6,920 bases of DNA, from the NCBI GenBank assembly GCA_030642545.1, contig DAOWNP010000131.1:1-6920 (forward strand), read 5' to 3'. The position numbers and the translations under genes were made by a program. Below are positions 1 through 4,977 of this stretch, in pieces (the stretch's first letter is position 1; the number at the start of each line of letters is the position of its first letter). Origin of the DNA: Desulfobacteraceae bacterium (lineage in GTDB: Bacteria; Desulfobacterota; Desulfobacteria; Desulfobacterales; DAOWNP01). A model generated the notes under the pieces. The model ran no database searches and was not told the DNA's origin. It worked only from the letters and a program-made list of their open reading frames with translations.

Positions 1-237
1 GAAATGGCTGCTGATCCAATAAATCTACCTATATTATTAGGTTTAAACTTTGATGAATTAAGCATGAGTCCACAGTCAATTCCTATTATTAAAAACTATA
101 TTACCCAATTATCTGTTAAAAAGGCAAAAAGACTCATTGATAAAGTTTTACAAAAGAAAACAAGTGAAGATATAAAAGAGCTTATCATGAAAGAATACGG
201 TAATCTTTTAACTACTAACGGTATTTTTAATGATTAA
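1..237 (+). CDS. ptsI: PTS enzyme I (phosphoenolpyruvate-protein phosphotransferase), C-terminal fragment
   Basis: This is the last 78 residues of PTS enzyme I; the rest lies upstream of the window. The frame is open to the left edge, so the ATG at position 4 is an internal Met, not a start. The fragment opens with EMAADP followed by LLGLNFDELSMSPQSIP, which matches the segment of enzyme I directly after the catalytic Cys-Gly of the PEP-binding TIM barrel (E. coli C502 region, CGELAGDE...LDEFSMSAISIPRIK). The remainder is the usual C-terminal helices (IKNYITQLSVKKAKRLIDKVL). Enzyme I is cytosolic and transfers phosphate from PEP to HPr, feeding sugar uptake or, in many bacteria with incomplete PTS sets, a regulatory phosphorelay. 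Which role applies here cannot be judged without the upstream genes. The next gene, smpB, starts 86 bases downstream on the same strand. A PEP synthase or PpsA-like C-terminus would be the alternative, but the LDELSMS motif favours PtsI. Confidence 0.92.
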   Translation, partial: EMAADPINLPILLGLNFDELSMSPQSIPIIKNYITQLSVKKAKRLIDKVLQKKTSEDIKELIMKEYGNLLTTNGIFND

Positions 238-252
238 TCTTTTAAAGCTATA

Positions 253-284
253 AGGAATGTAGAAGTTATTTCATCCGCGTTCCT
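253..284 (+). terminator. Weak stem-loop between ptsI and smpB
   Basis: AGGAATG (253-259) can pair with CGTTCCT (278-284), giving seven pairs including one G-U and an 18-base loop. No good U-run follows, only a T-rich stretch. It may be a weak terminator or attenuator after ptsI, or chance pairing. Confidence 0.2.
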
Positions 285-323
285 AATCTTTACTTTATCT
301 ATAATATCGGAGAGCAGTGTTCC

Positions 324-782
324 ATGAAAGATGAGCATAAAAAAATATTATCTGTAAATAAAAAAGCATACCACAATTATTTTATTGAAGAAAAATTTGA
401 AGCTGGTATTGTTTTGCGTGGTACAGAAGTAAAATCATTAAGAGAGAGTAAAGTTAACCTCAAAGACTCATATGCCAGAATACAAAACGGAGAAGTGTTT
501 ATATGCCAAATGCATATAAGTCCTTACTCTTTTGCTTATTATGGAAATCATGAAGCACTTAGGGTTAGAAAACTTCTTCTGCATAAACATGAAATAAAAA
601 GATTGTATGGCAAAGTTAATGAAAAAGGATTTTCTCTTATCCCTTTAAGCATTTATTTTATAAATGGGAAAGTAAAAATAGCTATTGCAATTGCCAAAGG
701 AAAACATAAATATGACAAACGAGAATCTATAAAAAAACGGGATGCAAAAAGAGAGTTAGATAGAGAAAGAAAAAATTATTAA
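324..782 (+). CDS. smpB: SsrA-binding protein SmpB
   Basis: This 152-residue protein is the normal SmpB length. SmpB binds the tRNA-like domain of tmRNA and delivers it with EF-Tu-GTP to ribosomes stalled on broken mRNAs. Recognisable family blocks in order are: NKKAYHNYFIEEKFEAGIVLRGTEVKSLR (about 12-40, first beta strands of the OB fold), then VNLKDSYARI, then the HISPYSFAYYGNHEALRVRKLLLHKHEIKRL block (RKLLL motif), then GKVNEKGFSLIPLSIYF, and finally the basic tail KGKHKYDKRESIKKRD with its DKRE signature, ending DRERKNY. The tail normally becomes helical in the ribosomal A site and mRNA channel. The ATG is preceded by GGAG (309-312), an acceptable but slightly distant ribosome-binding site. 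The gene encoding its RNA partner, ssrA, starts 67 bases downstream on the same strand. Confidence 0.97.
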   Translation: MKDEHKKILSVNKKAYHNYFIEEKFEAGIVLRGTEVKSLRESKVNLKDSYARIQNGEVFICQMHISPYSFAYYGNHEALRVRKLLLHKHEIKRLYGKVNEKGFSLIPLSIYFINGKVKIAIAIAKGKHKYDKRESIKKRDAKRELDRERKNY

Positions 783-789
783 ATCAATA

Positions 790-817
790 TTGACAAAAAA
801 AATAAAAATGTTATTTT
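790..817 (+). promoter_or_regulatory. Candidate sigma-70-type promoter for ssrA
   Basis: A consensus -35 box TTGACA sits at 790-795, with a plausible -10 box TATTTT at 812-817 (16-base spacer). This lies just after smpB and about 32 bases before the mature tmRNA 5' end. Transcription would begin near 824, leaving a short leader for RNase P to remove, as expected for tmRNA. A second possible -10 (TATAAG or GATACT, 828-839) lies nearer the RNA but lacks a good -35. Confidence 0.5.
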
Positions 818-849
818 AATCTTAAGTATATAAGATACTAAAAATATTG

Positions 850-1201
850 GGGGGCGAAACGGCTTCGACGGGGATATAGAAGCTGCGGCTGCATATCGAG
901 TTTCTCCGTTGCCTCGTAAAACAGCGGTAAATATATAATCGCAGATGATTATAACTACGCTTTAGCCGCTTAGGCTAACGTTCTACCGGATTTTTCCTGC
1001 GAATCCGGCAAGGGCGTCGATTAGCAGGATAGCCTAATCTAAATGCCTGATTCAGATTAAGCGAATTTTTATCAGGATAGCTTTTTTAAACCTTTTGACT
1101 GAATTAGGTTAAAAAAAGCGAAACTTAAAATTCAGACTAAGTATGTAGATGTCGTTGTGGAATATTTTCGGACGCGGGTTCAACTCCCGCCGCCTCCACC
1201 A
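850..1201 (+). ncRNA. ssrA: Transfer-messenger RNA (tmRNA)
   Basis: A one-piece tmRNA of about 352 nt. The 5' end GGGGGCG (850-856) pairs perfectly (one G-U) with CGCCTCC (1191-1197), forming the seven-base acceptor stem. It is followed by A and an encoded CCA (1199-1201). The conserved CGGCTTCGACGGGG block follows the 5' strand. The T arm is GCGGG (1174-1178), loop TTCAACT, CCCGC (1186-1190). Pseudoknot 1 is visible as CGAG (897-900) with CTCG (913-916), interleaved with CCGTTG (906-911) pairing CAGCGG (922-927). After the tag frame there is a strong hairpin, CCGGATT (986-992) with AATCCGG (1002-1008). The rest contains further pairing segments consistent with pseudoknots 2-4. With SmpB it rescues stalled ribosomes and marks the incomplete protein for degradation. 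No classical hairpin terminator follows, only a T-run at 1205-1211. Confidence 0.97.
941..973 (+). other. tmRNA proteolysis-tag reading frame (ADDYNYALAA)
   Basis: The resume codon is GCA at 941, after AATATATAATC. The frame reads A-D-D-Y-N-Y-A-L-A-A and stops at TAG (971-973). It follows the general tag pattern, with an Ala start, acidic/Asn-rich middle and hydrophobic ALAA end recognised by ClpXP-type proteases. The first Ala is probably added from the charged tmRNA itself, so the complete tag would be AADDYNYALAA. Confidence 0.92.
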
Positions 1202-1256
1202 ATATTTTTTTAATAATTATTTCAATAGTCTGTCTATACACATAAGGTGAATCCAA

Positions 1257-1289
1257 AAATCGGTAATGGGTCAAACAAAACACTGATTT
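1257..1289. terminator. Possible stem-loop between ssrA and the Memo gene
   Basis: AAATCGGT (1257-1264) pairs with ACTGATTT (1282-1289) over eight positions with one G-U and a 17-base loop. It sits between the convergent ssrA and Memo-family genes, where a shared terminator would be expected. The stem is AT-rich and the T-run on either side is imperfect, so this is weak. Confidence 0.25.
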
Positions 1290-1331
1290 ATCCAATTTTT
1301 ATGTATTTGAAAAAGAAAATGCCATTTTTTT

Positions 1332-2186
1332 TTAATTAGCAACAATTCCGACATATCCCACAAAACTATCCCCAGGGCTTTTCTCATAACTGGAAGAGTA
1401 GGCAATTTTTTCAGTTTTACGTGCACCCATTTTTCCTAAAGCAGCAATAGTAGCTGCAGCTGCACCAGAACAGCACGCATTACTGTTTTTTTTAGCCTGG
1501 TTTAAAACCTCTTTTGAATCCATAGCAAGCATAGATTTTATAATTGCTGCATCATTTTCGTATTTTACCCATTTATAGGCATTTGCTCCCAGTCCTTTTG
1601 GAGTAAAACCAAAATTTTCTCCATAGTGGGTAAGATCTGTCGAACCTATTACTTTGATATTTATCCCGAGTTTTTTTGATATATCTGCAATTGCATTGCC
1701 GATTTCAATTGATTCAGCATCTGGAGGAACTCCTATGGGTAAAATAGAAGCATTCTTAAAAAAATATTTAATAAATGGAAGCTGAAGCTCTATTGTATTA
1801 TCCATTGAACAATTTGAAGAGTTCGCAGCAACAAATGAAAATTTATCTGTTAAAGCTTTTGCAAAACCAGCATGTATAGCTAAATTTCCAAATGGTGTTT
1901 CCCATTCTCCACTGGTAATGATATAATGTGATGAACCCATACTTAAATGCATACCAAATATTACAATTACATCTGGAGAATTTTCGTCTTTTAAAAGATT
2001 AATAACATTACATGCAATCTGTCCTGAGTAATACCACCCCGCATGGGGAACAATACCACCTATATATTTTTTACCCGATGCTTTAATATAATTTGAAGAT
2101 AATATATAATGGTTAATCTCTTTTTTACATTCATTTAAATTATCAGGATACCAGCTTCCAGCATAAACAGATTTTATAATGTTCAT
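1332..2186 (-). CDS. Memo/AmmB-family metalloprotein (AmmeMemoRadiSam system protein B)
   Basis: A 284-residue soluble protein of the Memo family, which is structurally related to class III non-haem iron dioxygenases (LigB fold). The family metal ligands known from human MEMO1 are all seen: His48 in VPHAGWYYSG, His80 in FGMH, Asp184 and His187 in GSTDLTHYG, and a Cys at 238/239 in NACCSGAAAATIAAL. The N-terminus KSVYAGSWYP and the C-terminus SPGDSFVGYVG are also typical. I place the start at the ATG at 2186 because GGAG lies nine bases upstream and the family begins here. The frame stays open to 2348, but that extension is translated repeat sequence. In many genomes Memo is grouped with AMMECR1 and a radical-SAM gene; neither is here. 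The bacterial reaction is not established, although metal binding and a redox role are suggested for the family. Confidence 0.9.
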   Translation of the reverse strand: MNIIKSVYAGSWYPDNLNECKKEINHYILSSNYIKASGKKYIGGIVPHAGWYYSGQIACNVINLLKDENSPDVIVIFGMHLSMGSSHYIITSGEWETPFGNLAIHAGFAKALTDKFSFVAANSSNCSMDNTIELQLPFIKYFFKNASILPIGVPPDAESIEIGNAIADISKKLGINIKVIGSTDLTHYGENFGFTPKGLGANAYKWVKYENDAAIIKSMLAMDSKEVLNQAKKNSNACCSGAAAATIAALGKMGARKTEKIAYSSSYEKSPGDSFVGYVGIVAN

Positions 2187-2265
2187 GAAATATCGTCTCC
2201 TATATAAAATATAAACTAAAAAGCATGGACAAAATAACAAAGAAAACAGTGTATTGTAATATACA

Positions 2266-2532
2266 AACCAGTAGTGTCTGGTTAGAATTTTGCATGAGGG
2301 AAGTTTATTTGTTTTTGTAGCGTATTGAATAAATCTTGTAGAATTCACTTAGTGCAGCGTAGCCAAAAAATTGCGATTGTTTGAGCGAGGCACGAGCGAG
2401 TTTCGCAATTTTGGTGAAACAAACTTAAAAATTCAAGAAATTTATTCTAAAATAGCGGAAAAAACAATTAAACTTTCTGTATTTTGTCTATTTTGTTTTT
2501 TTCATTATCCGTGTTATGTGAATATGCAAAAT
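2266..2532. repeat. Long imperfect palindrome, MITE-like or insertion-sequence remnant
   Basis: Four nested inverted-repeat pairs share one centre near 2390: ATTTTGCAT 2287-2295 with 2524-2532 (9/9); 2298-2316 with 2460-2478 (16 of 19); GAATAAAT 2327-2334 with 2440-2447 (8/8), continued by CTTG 2335-2338 with 2434-2437; and AAAATTGCGA 2367-2376 with 2403-2412 (10/10). At the left edge AACCAG/CTGGTT (2266-2271/2278-2283) brackets TAGTGT. The string TAGTGTCTGGTTAGAATTTTGCA resembles termini of transposable elements that I have seen in related genomes; that is memory, not a search. No transposase frame is present. The right arm stops just short of the stop codon of the CBM48 gene, and the left arm supplies a false 5' extension to the Memo frame. 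No target-site duplication was recognised. Confidence 0.55.
2367..2412. repeat. Core hairpin with internal GAGCGAG direct repeats
   Basis: A perfect 10-bp inverted repeat, AAAATTGCGA (2367-2376) and TCGCAATTTT (2403-2412), encloses a 26-base loop. The loop carries GAGCGAG twice (2383-2389 and 2394-2400) separated by GCAC. It forms the centre of the larger palindrome, and its GC-richer loop stands out from the AT-rich surroundings. It lies in a stretch of more than 300 bases without a gene. Confidence 0.7.
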
Positions 2533-2540
2533 AGAATATT

Positions 2541-2837
2541 TTATACGGTAATAATTGAATCATCACTACCATACTCATTGCCAATATAGTTGTCAGCATT
2601 GTAATCATTAACCCATATATCATCATCCAGCACATAGCGGAAACGATAGCTATTCCCTGTTTCTACAGAAACAGTTACTGAGAAACTGCCACCTTTAAGA
2701 CGCTTCATGGGACAGGCTTTAATATTCCAGTCGTTGAAATCACCCACAAGTGCAGCAGTTTTATGATTTTTTTCATTGGGATGCTTAAAGGTAACTCTGC
2801 AAATCCTGCCTTTTTTTGTGTAATTTTTTTTTATCAT
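2541..2837 (-). CDS. Stand-alone CBM48 (isoamylase early-set/AMPK-beta-type) glycogen-binding domain protein
   Basis: A 98-residue protein made almost entirely of one glycogen-binding early-set beta-sandwich domain. The diagnostic blocks are VTFKHP (15-20), the strand-turn LVGDFNDWN (30-38), PMKRLKGGSFSVTVSVETGNSYRFRYVLD (43-71) and WVNDYNADNYIGNEYGSDDSIITV (75-98). Trp37 and Trp75 sit where the sugar-stacking tryptophans of AMPK-beta-type domains lie. There is no catalytic domain, signal peptide or membrane segment, so it is probably a cytosolic alpha-glucan-binding protein or regulator; the partner is unknown. The start at 2837 is chosen because GGGAGG stands six bases upstream. The frame remains open to 2903, but that part has no ribosome-binding site. 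Bacterial relatives are usually named 'isoamylase early set domain-containing protein'. Confidence 0.88.
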   Translation of the reverse strand: MIKKNYTKKGRICRVTFKHPNEKNHKTAALVGDFNDWNIKACPMKRLKGGSFSVTVSVETGNSYRFRYVLDDDIWVNDYNADNYIGNEYGSDDSIITV

Positions 2838-3585
2838 GCAATCCTCCCTTTGTTTTGATTTTTGTTTATTCACACTAAATTGCCAAATAGTTATGCTATA
2901 CATTTCATTTGTTCTGTTTTTTTTAAACCTGAATAAGGAACGTGAACAAAGGACATTTTGATCTCCATAAACAATTATATTGTCCCTCTTTTACTAAAAA
3001 CTATTGACAGTGTGTATCACGCTTTCAAAAAAGACACATATGATTATGTAGTTATCTTGTTCCTTTCTAACAAAGGTATTAGGAGAACTTACCAAAAAAG
3101 AATATGGGCATATTCTTTTCTTTCATGTCCCTTACACCTTCAATGATTTTCTTAAATATGCCTGCTGGTTGTGGATAATAAAGAATAGAATCTATTAAGA
3201 AATTTAAATCCAGCATATAAACCAGTTAATATCAGAATTTACTGTAAAAGCAACTTAATTACTTCACAATATTCTTAACTCCTGAAGTTATAAGTAAACT
3301 CCAGTATTTTATTATTAATATAATAGGAATTTTTGAATTTTTAAGTTTGTAAATTTATAATTTAAAGTATAGTATATTTTTTTAGCAATCAACATGCCAG
3401 TAATTTTTTTGTGGGTTTGCAAGTTTATACCTGAAATTATTGGATATTTTGACCTCATAAGAATTTCTGATAAAATTAATTGGTATAAGCACAGTACGAG
3501 CAAAAACAAGTTAAGTTTTTATAATTTTAAAACAAAATAATTTTAAAGGGATAGGTTATTAAATAATCTATAAATACAAAATAAT
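2838..3585. other. 748-base intergenic stretch without a convincing gene
   Basis: Very AT-rich DNA between the divergent CBM48 and VanZ genes. It should contain the CBM48 promoter, but no clear -35/-10 pair was recognised. It holds a strong hairpin (3096-3119), an 18-base segment (3333-3350) that exactly matches the opposite strand of 2419-2436 in the palindromic element, and several short frames: 2958-3146 plus, 3079-3216 minus, 3315-3509 minus and 3394-3540 plus. None has a ribosome-binding site or a recognisable product. Decayed genes or a small RNA are possible. Confidence 0.5.
3096..3119. terminator. Bidirectional intrinsic-terminator-like hairpin
   Basis: AAAAGAATATG (3096-3106) and CATATTCTTTT (3109-3119) are perfect reverse complements over 11 bases around a GG centre. 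The real loop would be a few bases wider. On the plus strand the stem runs into TTTTCTTTC, and on the minus strand into six Ts. This is the classic form of a terminator working in both directions, yet no recognised gene ends here. Confidence 0.55.
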
Positions 3586-4524
3586 TTGTTTATTCGATTT
3601 AAATATATTGCTTGTACTATATTTTTTTTTATATGTGTTGTTTTTCTGTTTGCAGGTGGAAAAAATATAGGTAATATCAGATCTGTAGCATATGCATGGA
3701 ATTTAGGACATGTAGTTCTTTATCTTTTGGCAGGTTTTTTACTTACAGGAACTATAAAGCAGACAAATAAGATTCCCTTTCCCAAACAGGTAGTACTGTT
3801 TTCGTTAGTATCAGTTGTATCAGGTTTAATTATTGAAATCATTCAATTGCATACAGGAAGAGAGTTTAGTCTAAAAGATGTTTTATGGGATTTCTTTGGT
3901 ATGTTAACCTTTTTAGTTTTTTTTAGTACATCAGCCCAAAACATAAAAAAAACATATCTCAGGCTTTTTCAACTTTCTGTATTAATAATATTATCTGTAA
4001 TTATCATTCCTTTAGGAATTCTGATTATAGATGAAGCAGCAGCAAAACAACAGTTTCCTGTTCTATCTGATTTTGAAACATGGTTTGAAAACAAAAGATG
4101 GATTAGTACCAATAAACTTGAAATTTGTGATAATCCTGTAGTCTTTGATAATAAATCCCTGAAAGTTACACTTTCTCCAGGCAGATACTCAGGTCTTTCT
4201 CTTAATCATTTTCCACAAAAATGGACAGGATATAATTTTTTAAAAATAAGTATTTTTAACTCATATGAAAAAAAAATAAAAATCTACTGTGGAATAAAAG
4301 ATAAAATCCATGATAACAGCGGATATAATTATAACGACAGGTATAATGGAAAATTTATTTTAAATCATGGATGGAATCAGATAGAAATAGACCTGAATAA
4401 AGTATTAAAAGCTCCTTTAAAAAGAGATATGGATTTAAATAAAATAACTTCCGTATTTCTTTTTATGGCTTATCTTAAAAAACCCATGATTATTTATATT
4501 GATGATGTAAAGCTCACAAAATAG
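3586..4524 (+). CDS. VanZ-family membrane protein with C-terminal beta-sandwich (carbohydrate-binding-like) domain
   Basis: A 312-residue protein with two parts. Residues 1-150 form a VanZ-type membrane domain with hydrophobic segments at about 7-25, 38-55, 68-86, 100-114 and 127-148. The VanZ signature is seen as GLIIEIIQLHTGREFSLKDVLWDFFG (80-105, key residues E84, Q87, R92, D98, D102 and G105). Residues 155-312 are predicted soluble and strand-rich, beginning FPVLSDFETW and ending MIIYIDDVKLTK. That ending resembles galactose-binding-like (CBM11/CIA30-type) domains, in which YIDD is a common last-strand motif. VanZ proteins are of uncertain function; related genes often occur with exopolysaccharide loci, so envelope glycan recognition is a reasonable inference only. 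The start is uncertain: the frame opens at 3574, the only conventional start codon is TTG at 3586, and no Shine-Dalgarno sequence lies close (AAAGGG at 3545-3550 is too far). The gene appears monocistronic. Confidence 0.8.
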   Translation: MFIRFKYIACTIFFFICVVFLFAGGKNIGNIRSVAYAWNLGHVVLYLLAGFLLTGTIKQTNKIPFPKQVVLFSLVSVVSGLIIEIIQLHTGREFSLKDVLWDFFGMLTFLVFFSTSAQNIKKTYLRLFQLSVLIILSVIIIPLGILIIDEAAAKQQFPVLSDFETWFENKRWISTNKLEICDNPVVFDNKSLKVTLSPGRYSGLSLNHFPQKWTGYNFLKISIFNSYEKKIKIYCGIKDKIHDNSGYNYNDRYNGKFILNHGWNQIEIDLNKVLKAPLKRDMDLNKITSVFLFMAYLKKPMIIYIDDVKLTK

Positions 4525-4534
4525 AGCCTGAAGG

Positions 4535-4557
4535 AGTGCCAGTATAGCAGCACTTTT
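4535..4557 (+). terminator. Short stem-loop after the VanZ-family gene
   Basis: AGTGC (4535-4539) pairs with GCACT (4550-4554) around a 10-base loop and is followed by TTTC. It begins 11 bases after the VanZ-family stop codon. The stem is short, so it is at best a weak terminator. Confidence 0.3.
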
Positions 4558-4662
4558 CTATCATTGGAGAACTATTTTGTCTGAGAATGAGAATGGTTAT
4601 AGTTCCGTAAGCTTATCAATGGAATGTCGACTGTTTACAAGTACGTCAACCATTAACAATAG

Positions 4663-4929
4663 TTACTTTTTTTTAACACCGCCCATAGTCCTGCTTGTAA
4701 CACTGGGAAGATAAATGTCATTATAAATCCTGACAGCTTCATACCCGGGTATTCCGTCAACCGGTGTACGGTTTTCCGGAGCATCAGCATTGATAACCTG
4801 CGCCTGGAAAAGAGCATTATAAGATTTACCGTAGTCTTTGTCTTTGGAACAGTGAGGAGAACTTATACAGCCTGCAACAATGGTTAGTAGGAATATTAGA
4901 GATATAATTAAAATATATTTTTTAAGCAT
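4663..4929 (-). CDS. Small Tad-locus-type lipoprotein
   Basis: An 88-residue precursor. A Lys-rich start (MLKKY) and a hydrophobic core lead to the lipobox IVAGC with the acylated Cys at 21, so a lipoprotein of about 68 residues facing the periplasm is expected. The mature part contains DYGKSYNALFQAQVINADAPENRTPVDGIPGYEA followed by VRIYNDIY. This resembles the short lipoproteins seen near Tad pilus genes in Proteobacteria, which carry a GxS...AQ...NP...P.G.DG.AA...Y pattern. That family match is from memory. AAAGGA stands eight bases before the ATG. It lies 48 bases after the TadD-like gene and on the same strand, as the last gene of the visible tadC cluster. Its exact function is unknown; it may support assembly of the outer-membrane part of the Tad machine. 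Confidence 0.75.
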   Translation of the reverse strand: MLKKYILIISLIFLLTIVAGCISSPHCSKDKDYGKSYNALFQAQVINADAPENRTPVDGIPGYEAVRIYNDIYLPSVTSRTMGGVKKK

Positions 4930-4977
4930 ATTATGATCCTTTATATAAATGCGAATTTAATCGTTGTTATTTAATAT

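Noticed and set aside
2187..2348. 54-residue N-terminal extension of the Memo-family frame
   Set aside because: It has no ribosome-binding site and no match to the family N-terminus, and most of it is translation of the palindromic element; the ATG at 2186 has GGAG nine bases upstream and the family-typical start.
2371..2589. Plus-strand frame of 72 codons
   Set aside because: It runs through the right arm of the palindrome and into the antisense of the CBM48 gene; no ribosome-binding site or recognisable protein.
2838..2903. 22-residue extension of the CBM48 frame
   Set aside because: The ATG at 2837 is preceded by GGGAGG at ideal spacing; the upstream start has no such signal and the extra residues add nothing to the domain.
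2958..3146. Plus-strand frame of 62 codons
   Set aside because: No recognisable domain or ribosome-binding site, and its 3' part is the terminator-like hairpin.
3079..3216. Minus-strand frame of 45 residues (MLDLNFLIDSILYYPQPAG...)
   Set aside because: It looks protein-like at first, but its end is the translated hairpin, it has no ribosome-binding site and I recognise no family; kept only as a possible decayed gene.
3315..3509. Minus-strand frame of 64 codons
   Set aside because: AT-rich, no ribosome-binding site, overlaps another short frame on the opposite strand and resembles no known protein.
4590..4654. Inverted pair AATGGTT / AACCATT between the VanZ and lipoprotein genes
   Set aside because: Only seven bases with a long intervening stretch and no T-run; not distinguishable from chance in this AT-rich sequence.
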